Assembly: GCF_034421375.1 (NCBI RefSeq)
Contig: NZ_CP139779.1
Location: 2,852,001 to 2,916,000 of the forward strand
DNA: 64,000 nucleotides
Origin: Microbacterium invictum
GTDB lineage: Bacteria; Actinomycetota; Actinomycetes; Actinomycetales; Microbacteriaceae
Direction of reading: 5' to 3'
The notes beneath the pieces were generated by a model. The model was not told where the DNA came from. It searched no databases and was given only the letters and a program-made list of their open reading frames with translations. Both the position numbers and the translations under genes were made by a program. Shown here piece by piece: positions 26,066-38,886 of this stretch. Within the stretch, counting starts at the first letter, position 1. Each line of letters starts with the position of its first letter.

Positions 26066-27403
26066 ATGGCGTCCGCTCCGCTCTCCCCCGACCGTCCGGT
26101 TACGGCGGCCGGGGGAGAGCTGCGTCTGCCCCGGCCACCGGGCGTCATCCGACGGTTCTGGGCGCGGCATCCGCGACTGGTCGACGCGCTCGTCGCCGTG
26201 GTCTACCTCATCCCAGTCCTCGGGTCGCTGGTGCTCGCCGCGCCCATCGGCCCGGTGCCGCTGTGGGTGACGGTCGCGCGGGTCCTTCTCGTCGCTGCGA
26301 CCGCGGCCATCATGGTCGTCTGGCGGCGGAGCAAGCCTTGGGTGCTCGTCGCTGCGGCGTGGGTGACCACCCTGCTGGTCTACCCGCTGGAAGCGGTAAA
26401 CGTCTTCGCGATCGCCATCGGCCTGTACGCACTCGCCGTCTACCGCTCGAGCCGCTCCGCCTGGATCGGGTTCGCCATCTCGGCCGTGGTCGGCGGGGCG
26501 GCCGCGTTCGTGGCATCCCTCCTCCAACCGAGTCCGCTCTTCGGTGAATCGGCGTTCTTCCCCTTCGCCATGGCCGAAGCCGTCGTCACCGCTCTCCTCG
26601 GCACCCTGATCGGCATCACCGTGGGCAACCGTCGCCGCTACCTCGAGGCGCTCATCGCCCGGGTGGGCGACCTCGCCCGCGAGCGCGACCGGCAGGCGCA
26701 ATTGGCGACAGCCGTCGAACGCGCGCGGATCGCCCGCGAGATGCACGACGTCGTCTCGCACAGCCTCACGGTGATGGTCACCCTCGCCGAGGGGAGCGCG
26801 GCTACGGCCGGCCGCGATCCGGGTCGTGCCGCCGAAGGGATGCGACTGGTCGCCGACGCCGGACGCGACGCGCTCCTCGAGATGCGCCGCATGCTCGGTG
26901 TGCTCACCGAGCCGGGCACCGAAACCGTCGATGGGCGAGCACCGCAGCCGGGAACATCGGCGATGCCCGAGCTGCTCGAGGGGTTCCGCGCAGCGGGATT
27001 GCCAGTGACGCTCAGGACCGCGGGCGCGGCGATCGCCGACCCGAATCTCCAGCTGACCGTGTACCGGATCGTGCAGGAGGCCCTCACCAACGTCCTCCGC
27101 CATGCGCCGTCGGCGCGACACGTGGATGTCACGATCGAGCACGCCGACGGTGAGGTGAGGGTCGAGGTGGTCGACGACGGCGACGCCTCTCGCCCGGCGG
27201 ACACCGCCTCCCGCCCGGCGGACACCGCCTCCCGCCCGGCCGACACCGCGACAGGGGCGAGCGACACCGGCGGTCGCGGCTTGATCGGCATGCGCGAGCG
27301 GGTCGCGGTGTACGGCGGCACCCTCGACGCGGGGCCCCGCGGTTTCAGCGGCTGGCGCGTCCGCGTCGCCCTCCCCTCGCCCGAGCGACCGAACGGAACC
27401 TGA
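26066..27403 (+). CDS. NarL-type sensor histidine kinase (HisKA_3)
   Basis: The 445-aa kinase has an N-terminal block of about five membrane helices (residues 40-190), a DHp helix with the phospho-accepting His in IAREMHDVVSHSL (near residue 230), an N-box YRIVQEALTNVLRHAP (near 335-350) and a G-box GGRGLIGMRERV. There is no large extracellular sensor, so it probably senses within the membrane or through the ABC exporter. Between N-box and G-box the heptapeptide SRPADTA is repeated three times (residues 375-395), an unusual insertion in the ATP-lid. TAACGT lies seven bases before the ATG, overlapping the permease stop. Confidence 0.9.
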   Translation: MASAPLSPDRPVTAAGGELRLPRPPGVIRRFWARHPRLVDALVAVVYLIPVLGSLVLAAPIGPVPLWVTVARVLLVAATAAIMVVWRRSKPWVLVAAAWVTTLLVYPLEAVNVFAIAIGLYALAVYRSSRSAWIGFAISAVVGGAAAFVASLLQPSPLFGESAFFPFAMAEAVVTALLGTLIGITVGNRRRYLEALIARVGDLARERDRQAQLATAVERARIAREMHDVVSHSLTVMVTLAEGSAATAGRDPGRAAEGMRLVADAGRDALLEMRRMLGVLTEPGTETVDGRAPQPGTSAMPELLEGFRAAGLPVTLRTAGAAIADPNLQLTVYRIVQEALTNVLRHAPSARHVDVTIEHADGEVRVEVVDDGDASRPADTASRPADTASRPADTATGASDTGGRGLIGMRERVAVYGGTLDAGPRGFSGWRVRVALPSPERPNGT

Positions 27404-27405
27404 CG

Positions 27406-28125
27406 GTGAACGAGATGACCGGCACCACCCTGATCACCGCGGATCGCGAACCCATCCGGGTCGCGATCGCCGACGACCAGGCGCTCGTGCGTGCGGGGCT
27501 GCGCATGGTGCTCGAAGCCGAACCCGACATCGACGTGGTCGGCGAGGCATCCGATGGTCACGAGGCGATCGAGCTGGTGCGGGGGCGGAGAGTGGACGTC
27601 GTCCTCATGGATGTGCGGATGCCGCGGGTGGACGGCATCGCCGCAACCGCGTCGATCGTGTCGGGCCCCCAGGCCCCGCGCGTGCTGATCCTCACCACGT
27701 TCGATCTCGACGAGCACGCCTTCGCCGCGATCCGGGCAGGAGCGAGCGGTTTCATGCTGAAGGACGCCCGCCCCGCCGATCTCCTCGCGGCGATCCGCGC
27801 GGTCCACGCTGGGGATGCGGCGCTGGCCCCCCGCATCACGCGCCGAATGCTCGAGCTGTTCGGCCAGGAGGTTCCGGCGCGGGCGCCCGAGCCGTCGGAG
27901 GACGCACTGTCGCTGACCCCGCGGGAACGCGAGGTGCTGACCGCCATCGGCGAAGGACTGAGCAACGCCGAGATCGCCGCGCGGCAGTTCGTCGCGGAGT
28001 CGACGGTGAAGACCCACGTGGGCCGGCTGCTGACCAAGCTCGACGCCCGTGATCGGGTACATCTCGTGATCTACGCCTACGAGCACGGTCTGCTCGCTCG
28101 GAAGGGTCGCCCGGACGCCGACTGA
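27406..28125 (+). CDS. NarL/LuxR-type response regulator
   Basis: The 239-aa regulator has a receiver domain with the acidic pair in AIADDQ, the phospho-acceptor Asp in VVLMDVRMP (residue 69 from the GTG) and the switch Lys in FMLKDARP, then a LuxR helix-turn-helix (LTPREREVLTAIGEGLSNAEIA near residues 168-190). It partners the kinase two bases upstream and probably controls the ABC exporter. A second start, ATG at 27415, would shorten it by three residues. Confidence 0.93.
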   Translation: MNEMTGTTLITADREPIRVAIADDQALVRAGLRMVLEAEPDIDVVGEASDGHEAIELVRGRRVDVVLMDVRMPRVDGIAATASIVSGPQAPRVLILTTFDLDEHAFAAIRAGASGFMLKDARPADLLAAIRAVHAGDAALAPRITRRMLELFGQEVPARAPEPSEDALSLTPREREVLTAIGEGLSNAEIAARQFVAESTVKTHVGRLLTKLDARDRVHLVIYAYEHGLLARKGRPDAD

Positions 28126-28130
28126 CGGGC

Positions 28131-28317
28131 GCGGGTGCGCGGGTGCGCGGGTGCGCGGGTCGCCGGGTTGCCGCCGCCGGACCGCATCCATCGGCGGATC
28201 GCGGACGAACCGCGCCCGAGGACGGGTCGGCCTGCGGGCCCTATCGTCCGAGCGTCGGCGACCCGTCACAAAACGTCGCTCACGCCGCCTTCGGACCGCA
28301 TCCATTGACGGATCGCG
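28131..28317. repeat. Simple and direct repeats downstream of the regulator
   Basis: The 219-base gap before csoR begins with four copies of GGGTGCGC and contains a 26-base direct repeat starting CGGACCGCATCCAT at 28178 and 28292 with three mismatches. No gene or clear terminator is seen. Confidence 0.7.
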
Positions 28318-28344
28318 CGGCGATCCTGGCCGACCGTAGCCGCG

Positions 28345-28685
28345 TCAGGCCTTCACGAGCCGCGCGATCGCGTCCGACGCCTCCTTGAGCTTCAGCGCCG
28401 CCTCGTCTCCCCCGCGGGTCGCCGCGTCGACGACGCAGTGCTTCAGGTGATCGTCGAGGAGGCCCAGCGCGACGTTCTCGAGCGCCGAGCTCAGCGCCGA
28501 GATCTGGGTGAGGATGTCGATGCAGTACTGCTCCTCCTCGACCATCCGCTGGATGCCCCGCACCTGCCCCTCGACCCGCCGCAGGCGGGTGAGGTAGCGA
28601 TGCTTGTCGCTGATGTATCCGTGGGGGCCGGCGTGCGTGGCATCCGTCCCCTCCGTCCCGTGGTCGTGCAGCGCCGTCGTGTCCG

Positions 28686-28689
<4 letters not shown>
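28345..28689 (-). CDS. csoR: Copper-sensing repressor CsoR
   Basis: The 114-aa protein has the four-helix CsoR fold and the copper triad Cys56, His81, Cys85, with the same spacing as Cys36-His61-Cys65 of the Mycobacterium tuberculosis protein. The first 25 residues are His-rich and outside the fold. When Cu(I) binds, it should leave the boxes upstream of copZ and copB. Its ATG overlaps the copB stop, so the repressor is last in the operon it controls. Confidence 0.92.
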
Positions 28690-30917
<2,228 letters not shown>

Positions 30918-30934
30918 GCTTCTCTCCTCTCGGG

Positions 30935-30949
30935 TACCCCTAGGGGGTA

Positions 30950-30950
<1 letters not shown>
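30935..30950 (-). promoter_or_regulatory. CsoR-type operator before copB
   Basis: TACCCCTAGGGGGTAT is a near-perfect palindrome with the C-tract/G-tract form of CsoR sites. It lies between copA and copB and overlaps the copA stop codon, suggesting an internal copper-responsive promoter inside the operon. Confidence 0.65.
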
Positions 30951-33246
<2,296 letters not shown>

Positions 33247-33250
<4 letters not shown>

Positions 33251-34200
33251 GATGCCTCCACTCGGAAGGTGGCGGTGTGCACCTCTCCGTCGATCTTGAC
33301 GTCGAGGTAGAGCAGGTACGCGCCGGCGCTCGGCACCTCGGCGGCGAACGACACGGTGCCCGGCTCGTGGTCGTCGGCGTGCTCGGGGTGCACGTGCAGG
33401 TAGGCGAGATCGGCTTCGCGGAGCGCCACGAGGTGGCCGTCGGCGCCGAGATAGGGCTCGAGCTGGACGGGCCGGCCGTCGCGAGACACCGTGAATCCGA
33501 GGGTGGATTCGCCGCCCGCGTCGAGGTCGCCGGTTAGCGTCACCTCGAAGGGCCCCGCCGCCGACGCCGTTCCGAAGACCGGAGCGGATGCCTCGACGGC
33601 ACCCTCCACCAGCACAGAACGGGTCAGAGTGAGGCCTTCGCCGAGCTCGCTCGGCACGATGTCGGCGTAGACGCGGTAGCCGCCCGCGGCGTCCCAGGTC
33701 CAGGGGATCGTCCACCGACCATCCGAGCCCAGCGTCGGGTGCTCGTGTCGGAACGCGGCGCCGTCGGTGCGGACGACGATGAGGTGGAGGTCCTTCTCGT
33801 GGGCGTCGTCGTACTCGGTGACGGCGTCACCGCCTGGCCCGGTGATCTCGAACGACAGGATGCCGGCTTCGCCGACCTCGCTGGGAGCATCGACCTCGGA
33901 CAGGGTGTACCCCCGGTCGCTCGCGGTGACGCCGGTGACGGCACCCCCGCCGCTCCCCGTGAGGTCAGCGCTCCCAGACGCTTCGTGCGCCGACCCACCG
34001 TCATCGTGACCACCCACCGCGCCTGACGGGGCGGGTGGTGCCGAATGCGGTGTCTCGGCGTGCGCGCCCGCGCGCTCCACCTGTTCCGACGCGGCCGACG
34101 ACGGCGCGTCGGGGGCGACGAGCGACGCCACGCCGAACGACGCGCCGAACATCAGCGCGAGCGCTCCCGCGTACAGGCCGAGCCGAACCGGTGCGTTCAC
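33247..34200 (-). CDS. Membrane-anchored His-rich protein of the copper operon
   Basis: The 317-aa protein has one N-terminal membrane helix (about residues 7-27), a Ser/Gly/His-rich linker, and an extracytoplasmic region of two beta-rich parts with metal-binding-like patches ([23 protein letters not shown]). I know no named family with certainty; such proteins recur in actinobacterial copper operons and may bind or deliver copper outside the membrane (inference). The GTG lies one base after the copZ stop, and its own stop overlaps copA. Confidence 0.7.
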
Positions 34201-34201
34201 G

Positions 34202-34414
34202 TCAGGCGCGGGCAGCCTTGTAGCCGGCCTCTTCGACGGCGGCGATGACGGCGGCGTCGTCGACGGGAGTGTCCGCCGACACGACGAGCGTGCCGGTCTG
34301 CGCCGAGACATCCACGACGGTCAGGCCCGCGATCTCGCTGACCTCTTCGCGGACCGACATCTCGCAGTGGCCGCACGTCATTCCGGTGACGGCGTATTCA
34401 GCAGTGGTGCTCAT
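34202..34414 (-). CDS. copZ: Copper chaperone CopZ (HMA domain)
   Basis: The 70-aa protein is a single HMA domain with the Cu(I)-binding GMTCGHC motif (Cys14 and Cys17). It carries Cu(I) to the ATPases and possibly to CsoR. It is the first gene of the operon, with GGAGAAG before the ATG and two CsoR-like boxes upstream. Confidence 0.93.
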   Translation of the reverse strand: MSTTAEYAVTGMTCGHCEMSVREEVSEIAGLTVVDVSAQTGTLVVSADTPVDDAAVIAAVEEAGYKAARA

Positions 34415-34433
34415 AGCTTCTCCTCGATACGTC

Positions 34434-34467
34434 TAGGGGGTATCCCTCACGTGAAGCATACCCCCTT
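34434..34467 (-). promoter_or_regulatory. Copper operon promoter with two CsoR-like half sites
   Basis: TAGGGGGTAT (34434-34443) and ATACCCCCTT (34458-34467) face each other as an inverted pair. On the minus strand TATGCT (34455-34460) between them is a good -10 box. A bound CsoR would cover it, consistent with copper-induced transcription of copZ onward. Confidence 0.65.
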
Positions 34468-34599
34468 GCCGTATCTCAGCGGGCCGCCCCATCGTCCGGC
34501 TTCGGGCGACCCTCCGGGTTCGCGACGAGCCACCGTTCATCGCAGGGTGGCTCGTCGAAAGACGGGCGGCTCGGGACGTGGACGTGCCAGGCTGAGCCT

Positions 34600-35835
34600 A
34601 TGCGGGTGGTCATCGTCGGAGCAGGGCTCGGCGGTCTCGTGCTGGCCCACGCGCTGCGCGACCACGCCGACGTCGTCGTCCTCGACCGCGATGCCGAAGC
34701 GGCAGACACCGGCGGATACCGGATCGCCCTGACCCCCGAAGCGGTCGCCGTCGTCGAGCAGCACGTGCCTGCATCCGTGGTCGAGCGAATCCGCGAGGTG
34801 TCGGACGGCCCAGAGACCTTCGCTCAATTCACGATCGCCGACGCGCAGCTCCGCCCGATCGTCGTGGCGCCTGAGCCCGAAGGTCAAGACCGGATGCTCT
34901 GTCAGCGCCGCGCACTGCGCCTGATCCTCGCCGATGACCTCGGCGAGCGCATCCGGTTCGCATCCACGGTGGTCGCCGCCCGCTCGCGCGCCGACGGCGC
35001 GTCGGTCGCGCTGTCCGATGGCACCGAGATCGATGCCGACCTGGTCGTGGCCGCCGACGGCGCGCGTTCCTCCGTCGTCGAAGCGGTGACCGAGCGCCCG
35101 ACGAGCGACGACGCGGGCCTCATCGGCATCGCCGGGTCGAGCCCCATGACCGCCGGCGCGACCTTTCCGCGATACCTCGCCCAAGGCCCCGCGCTCGCCC
35201 TCGACCATCGCGGCGTGGGGATGTTCCTGTCCCTCGCCTCTCGACGCACGGCCCGCCTCGACGCAGCGTGGGCCGGGCTCTCGCCCGAACTCCGCAGCGC
35301 GGTGGGGCCTCCTGCCCTGGTCTGGGGCCTCATCGCTCGCCGCGAGATGGTCGCCGACATCCTCGGCGCACCACCCGGCACCCTGATCGCTCGCGCCCAC
35401 GAACTGGCCGCTGCGTGGCACCCCTGGATGACTGAGCAGATCGAAACGTCCGATCCGGCGCGCACCGCCGCATTCTCGTTCCGCGCCGCGCGCCCGCATC
35501 CACCCCGATTCCCGTGGTCGCCGTCACGCGTCACCGCGATCGGAGACGCGGTCCACGCCATGCCGCCGACCGGCGGGCGAGCCGGGTCGACGGCGATCCG
35601 GTCTGCGGGGGCCTTGGCCGAGGCACTGATTCGAGAATCCCGAATCGACGACGCCGTTCGTTCGTACCAGAGCCGTGTCGACGAATGGGCGGTGCCGGCG
35701 ATACGCGAATCGCTCGGCCCGGTTCGCGTGATCCGCGCGCTGCGCGCACCCCTCGTTCAGGCGGTCGCTCGTCCGGCACTGGCGGTCGCGGGCGTTGTCG
35801 GCGCGGCGAGGTATCGCCGCAGCATCCACCCGTGA
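34600..35835 (+). CDS. FAD-dependent monooxygenase (group A, PHBH-like)
   Basis: The 411-aa protein has the N-terminal FAD dinucleotide loop VIVGAGLGGLVLA (residues 4-16), the DG motif VVAADGARSSV (near residue 150) and the C-terminal GDAVHAMPPTGG motif that binds FAD phosphates. These define the NAD(P)H-dependent flavin hydroxylases of aromatic or polyketide-like substrates; the substrate is unknown. CAGGCT six bases before the ATG fits the leaderless layout. It converges with the toxin gene, one base between stops. Confidence 0.88.
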   Translation: MRVVIVGAGLGGLVLAHALRDHADVVVLDRDAEAADTGGYRIALTPEAVAVVEQHVPASVVERIREVSDGPETFAQFTIADAQLRPIVVAPEPEGQDRMLCQRRALRLILADDLGERIRFASTVVAARSRADGASVALSDGTEIDADLVVAADGARSSVVEAVTERPTSDDAGLIGIAGSSPMTAGATFPRYLAQGPALALDHRGVGMFLSLASRRTARLDAAWAGLSPELRSAVGPPALVWGLIARREMVADILGAPPGTLIARAHELAAAWHPWMTEQIETSDPARTAAFSFRAARPHPPRFPWSPSRVTAIGDAVHAMPPTGGRAGSTAIRSAGALAEALIRESRIDDAVRSYQSRVDEWAVPAIRESLGPVRVIRALRAPLVQAVARPALAVAGVVGAARYRRSIHP

Positions 35836-35836
35836 G

Positions 35837-36271
35837 CTACGCCGGAACCGATCTCGCTCTGATACCTGCCTCAACCACACCTCCGGACCGGACTGTGGTT
35901 TCCCAGCGGACACTGCGGGCTCCACCGACCCCCCTACGTCGGCCTCGTCGCGCGAGCCCCAGGAATGCCATGACGCTGCGCTTCACGTCGGCGAGCTGCT
36001 CCGCCGTCATGCGGCCCACGCGGGTAACGACGTTGGACCGCCGTACCGTTGTCGCTTTGTCCACCATCACGTCGCCGTCGCGGTCAAGACCCGACAGTCC
36101 GCCCGCTGAGATGCGAATGCGCAACAGCGGAGCATCCACCAACCGGCTCGTCAGTGGGAGTACCGTCACAGAATCCGTCGCCGCGTACGCGTCGTCTTGC
36201 ACAATCAGTGCGGGCGTTGGCTTCGAGGCATACACACCACCAGCGACGGTCCAGATTTCACCGCGGATCAC
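35837..36271 (-). CDS. MazF/PemK-type toxin (mRNA interferase)
   Basis: The 144-aa protein has the PemK-like fold: MIRGEIWTV start (from GTG), PALIVQDD, the VTVLPLTSRL strand, GDVMVDKATTV and a final helix ending MAFLGLA. It should cleave mRNA at short sequences when its antitoxin is lost. About 35 residues of Arg/Gly-rich tail follow the normal family end; they may be a recent extension after loss of a stop codon. The GTG overlaps the antitoxin stop, so the pair is translated together. Confidence 0.85.
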   Translation of the reverse strand: MIRGEIWTVAGGVYASKPTPALIVQDDAYAATDSVTVLPLTSRLVDAPLLRIRISAGGLSGLDRDGDVMVDKATTVRRSNVVTRVGRMTAEQLADVKRSVMAFLGLARRGRRRGVGGARSVRWETTVRSGGVVEAGIRARSVPA

Positions 36272-36474
36272 TCGTCATCCCAGGGCGCCGCGACTGCTTC
36301 GACAAACGCTTGGTCGTCGGATTCGCGATCGGCGTGAGCAACGAGGGACGCTTGCCGTGCCGCCTCCGCCGCAAGAGTGGGCGTGCGCACGTCGGGCACC
36401 CACACCTGAACCGGGCGGAATCCGCGCTCCCGCACACGTCGCCGGTATTCGCTCACCCGCTCTCTCACTGCCAT
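36268..36474 (-). CDS. MazE-like antitoxin (DUF3018 type)
   Basis: The 68-aa protein begins MAVRERVSEYRRRVRERG and contains RPVQVWVPDVRTP, the pattern of the DUF3018 antitoxins found before MazF toxins, with an acidic end (AAPWDDE) that likely masks the toxin. AACGCT lies six bases before the ATG (leaderless layout) and a palindrome overlaps it, so it probably represses its own promoter. Confidence 0.85.
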   Translation of the reverse strand: MAVRERVSEYRRRVRERGFRPVQVWVPDVRTPTLAAEAARQASLVAHADRESDDQAFVEAVAAPWDDE

Positions 36475-36481
36475 ACATCCA

Positions 36482-36497
36482 GCGTTACATGTAACGC
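36482..36497 (-). promoter_or_regulatory. Toxin-antitoxin operator palindrome
   Basis: GCGTTACATGTAACGC is a perfect 16-bp palindrome overlapping the AACGCT -10 candidate (36481-36486, minus strand), eight bases before the antitoxin start. The position suits autorepression by the antitoxin. The rest of the 289-base gap up to 36763 shows no supported gene. Confidence 0.7.
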
Positions 36498-36763
36498 GTG
36501 GGCAGACAACGGCAGATGCTGCGGCAGGCCGGGAACCGCAGCGGCCCCCTCGGCGCACAGCGCGCCGCCAAGAAGCCGGCTTCGCGCCGATACCGCAGCT
36601 TCGAGCATGGGGTCGCGCGCGATTGCCTTTTCTTGGCGACGGAGGCGACGACGGCAGCGGGGGCGACGGGGCGGCGCACCCCGGCCCACCTCCGTCGCTG
36701 ACATATCCCGCGCCGCTTCGCAACCGCCTCCCCCGGCCGTGCACCCCCACGCAGAATGAGGCA

Positions 36764-37024
36764 ATGGCTTCATCACTGGCCCCCGATCCCATGCGCGGCA
36801 CCGACGCCGCGACATCCCCCTCCTACGGCGTGCTGTGGTCGCGCGTCGAAGACGGCTTCTACGTCGCCAATCGCGACGGCGTCTTCCTCGGCTACCTCGA
36901 CCGCGAAGCCGACGGCACCTACCGCGTCTTCAACGGCCGCTCCCGCCAGGTCGGCGCGGCGCCCGATCGTCGGCAGGCGATGCGGACGCTCCTCGCCCAC
37001 CACGACGAGGAGGCGACGGCATGA
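36764..37024 (+). CDS. Small unknown protein coupled to the BLUF photoreceptor (86 aa)
   Basis: The family is not recognised. Residues 24-65 look like two or three beta-strands rich in Tyr, Phe and Gly (VEDGFYVANRDGVFLGYLD), followed by a helix ending HHDEEATA. CAGAAT six bases before the ATG is a leaderless -10 box. Its stop overlaps the BLUF start, so the two are made together. It could be the output or partner of the light sensor; that is inference from coupling only. Confidence 0.6.
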   Translation: MASSLAPDPMRGTDAATSPSYGVLWSRVEDGFYVANRDGVFLGYLDREADGTYRVFNGRSRQVGAAPDRRQAMRTLLAHHDEEATA

Positions 37025-37470
37025 GCATCACCGCCGGCGACCAGCTCGTCTCCGTTGTCTATGTGAGCCGAGCGAAGGCGGATGTCGGCGACGACACCCT
37101 CCGCGACATCCTCACCGAGAGCCGCGAGAACAACGCCCAGTCGGGCGTGACCGGCGTGCTGCTGTACCGCGAGGGGCAGTTCGTGCAGGTGCTCGAGGGC
37201 CCGCGCGACACCGTCGAGTCGCTCGTGCGCACGATCACCGACGATCCGCGTCACACCGACATCCGCGTCGTGCTCGACGAGCCGATCGATGAGCGGCAGT
37301 TCGGCGAGTGGACGATGGAGTTCCGCCCCGTCGCGCCTCCGACGGCAGCCCTTCCCGAGGGCTTCCGTGACACGTTCGATGATCTGGATGCCGCGGAGAG
37401 CCCCGCCGGCGCCGCGCGCGCCATCCACGACATCGGCCTGTGGGTGAAGGCGCGGACGGCTCGCGGCTAG
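37021..37470 (+). CDS. BLUF-domain blue-light sensor
   Basis: The 149-aa protein has all BLUF flavin-pocket residues: Tyr14 (SVVYVSRA), Asn38 (ENNAQSGVTG), Gln56 (GQFVQVLEG), Trp97 and Met99 (EWTMEF). BLUF domains bind FAD and rearrange hydrogen bonds around the Tyr-Gln pair in blue light. There is no attached enzyme domain; about 50 C-terminal residues follow as helices, as in short PixD-like sensors, so output must be through a partner, perhaps the coupled 86-aa protein. Confidence 0.93.
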   Translation: MSITAGDQLVSVVYVSRAKADVGDDTLRDILTESRENNAQSGVTGVLLYREGQFVQVLEGPRDTVESLVRTITDDPRHTDIRVVLDEPIDERQFGEWTMEFRPVAPPTAALPEGFRDTFDDLDAAESPAGAARAIHDIGLWVKARTARG

Positions 37471-37481
37471 CCCCGTCGACC

Positions 37482-37506
37482 GTCGCGGAGTGGGGGCTTC
37501 CGCGAC
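37482..37506 (+). terminator. Possible terminator after the BLUF gene
   Basis: GTCGCGGA (37482-37489) pairs perfectly with TCCGCGAC (37499-37506) twelve bases after the BLUF stop. The stem is short and no T run follows. Confidence 0.45.
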
Positions 37507-37582
37507 ACTGAAACTGCGCATGACCGGGTCTTCTTCACCTCGACGTCCCACCCGCAAGCCGCGCAATCGACAGTAATCCTCC

Positions 37583-37598
37583 TTTCACCCCGGTGAAA
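37583..37598. promoter_or_regulatory. Possible operator before the flavin reductase genes
   Basis: TTTCACCCCGGTGAAA has six-base inverted arms (TTTCAC/GTGAAA) 37 bases before the FMN reductase ATG. A loosely similar GTTACACCGGCGAAAC lies at 38808-38823 upstream of the GntR gene, so this may be the GntR operator. It is a weak, two-site argument. Confidence 0.35.
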
Positions 37599-37635
37599 CC
37601 GCCTCGGTGTCTACTTCACAGTGGAAGGAGGCGCC

Positions 37636-38205
37636 ATGATCGTCACCGTTGTCGCCGGAAACCCCAAGCCCGCGTCACGCACCCTGGATGCCGCGCACAT
37701 CGTCGCCCGTGCGCTCACCGACCGGGACGCCGATCACGCCATTGACGTCATCGCACTCGGCCCGGGCCTTCTCGGGTGGGGCGACCCTGCCGTCGCCGAC
37801 GCCGTCGCGATCGCGGCGGCGAGCGACCTGCTGATCGTGGCCTCTCCGACGTTCAAGGCTACCTACACCGGCATCCTGAAACTCTTCCTCGACCAGTTCG
37901 ACACCGGTACGGGTCTGGCGGGCGTGACTGCCGTTCCGCTCATGCTCGGCGCCGGACCCGCCCACGCCCTGGCGCCCGACCTCCTCCTCAAGCCCGTGCT
38001 CGTCGAGCTCGGAGCGGTCTGCCCCGCGCAGGGCCTCTACCTGGGCGACAAGGTCTATGACCAGCCCGGCGTGCTCGATCCGTGGCTGGCCCGCTGGGCC
38101 TCGGCCGTCCTCTCCTCCGCCGACTCGACCTCCGCCGCCGACACCGCCACCACCGCCACCCCTGCCACCGGCGACCCTGCCCCCTTCGACAGGAGCGCCT
38201 CGTGA
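37636..38205 (+). CDS. NAD(P)H-dependent FMN reductase (SsuE/MsuE type)
   Basis: The 189-aa flavodoxin-like protein has a GNPKPASRT phosphate loop at residues 8-16 and the SPTFKATYTGILKLFLD segment (about residues 75-91) that shapes the FMN site and dimer. It makes FMNH2 for a two-component monooxygenase. GGAAGGAG lies just before the ATG. The last 35 residues are a Thr/Ala-rich tail outside the fold. Its stop overlaps a GTG for a second reductase. The likely partner is the LLM-class monooxygenase 1.5 kb downstream on the other strand. Confidence 0.9.
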   Translation: MIVTVVAGNPKPASRTLDAAHIVARALTDRDADHAIDVIALGPGLLGWGDPAVADAVAIAAASDLLIVASPTFKATYTGILKLFLDQFDTGTGLAGVTAVPLMLGAGPAHALAPDLLLKPVLVELGAVCPAQGLYLGDKVYDQPGVLDPWLARWASAVLSSADSTSAADTATTATPATGDPAPFDRSAS

Positions 38206-38753
38206 CCGCCGCCACCCTCACCTCACCTGCTTCGCACGAAAGGACACTGATGCTCAATCCGTATTCCGCCGAGTCCGCCGACCCGGCACTGCTGCGCCAG
38301 GCCTTCTCGGGATTCCCGTGCGGCGTGGCGGCCCTGGCCGCCGTCGTCGACGATGAGCCGACCGTCCTCGTCGCCTCCTCGTTCTCGGTCGGTGTCTCGC
38401 AGGACCCGCCGCTGGTCATGTTCGCGGTGCAGAAGTCCTCGACCACCTGGCCGGTTCTCGCGACCGCCGACACCCTGGGCATCTCCATCCTCGGCGAGGC
38501 TCATGCCCCGGTCACACGCCAGCTCGCGTCGAAGGACAAGGCGCAGCGCTTCGCCGGCGTCGAGACGCACGTCTCCGAGCGCGGCTCCATCTTCCTCGAC
38601 CAGGCGCCGATCTGGCTCGACTGCTCCGTCGAGCACGTCTACCCGGCTGGCGACCACGACATCATCGTGCTGCGCGTCCTCGGCCTCATGAGCGATTTCT
38701 CTCACACCCCGCTGGTGTGGCATCGCTCGCAGTTCACCACCCTCGCCGCCTGA
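38202..38753 (+). CDS. Flavin reductase (HpaC/RutF-like)
   Basis: The 183-aa protein has the split-barrel flavin reductase pattern LRQAFSGFPCGVAALAAVV, VASSFSVGVSQDPPLVMFAV and LGISILGEAH. It also supplies reduced flavin to a monooxygenase. Two starts are possible: GTG at 38202, overlapping the previous stop with AGGAG upstream, and ATG at 38250 with AAAGGAC upstream. The coupled GTG is listed, but the ATG gives a more usual N-terminus. Confidence 0.85.
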   Translation: MTAATLTSPASHERTLMLNPYSAESADPALLRQAFSGFPCGVAALAAVVDDEPTVLVASSFSVGVSQDPPLVMFAVQKSSTTWPVLATADTLGISILGEAHAPVTRQLASKDKAQRFAGVETHVSERGSIFLDQAPIWLDCSVEHVYPAGDHDIIVLRVLGLMSDFSHTPLVWHRSQFTTLAA

Positions 38754-38772
38754 CGTCACCGCGACCACCACA

Positions 38773-38801
38773 CCGGGGAAGAGTTCGTAGCTCTTCCCCG
38801 G
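38773..38801 (+). terminator. Terminator after the flavin reductases
   Basis: CCGGGGAAGAG pairs perfectly with CTCTTCCCCGG around a seven-base loop, 20 bases after the reductase stop. Confidence 0.75.
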
Positions 38802-38886
38802 CTTGGCGTTACACCGGCGAAACGCTACAGAGCGGTGCGGAAACGGAGTCTCGTTAGCCTCGCATCACCCACCCGAGGAGAGGTCG

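Noticed and set aside
28131..28344. Gap between response regulator and csoR as a small gene
   Set aside because: Short frames there are made of GGGTGCGC and CGGACCGCATCC repeats with no start signal.
36498..36701. Small plus-strand Arg-rich ORF after the antitoxin palindrome
   Set aside because: No ribosome site, no leaderless promoter at the right distance, shadow-like composition.
37583..37598. CCTCCTTTCACCC before the FMN reductase as a third PHO-type box array
   Set aside because: A 13-base match to locus 2 exists, but only one TCACCC unit is present and the site is better described as an inverted repeat.
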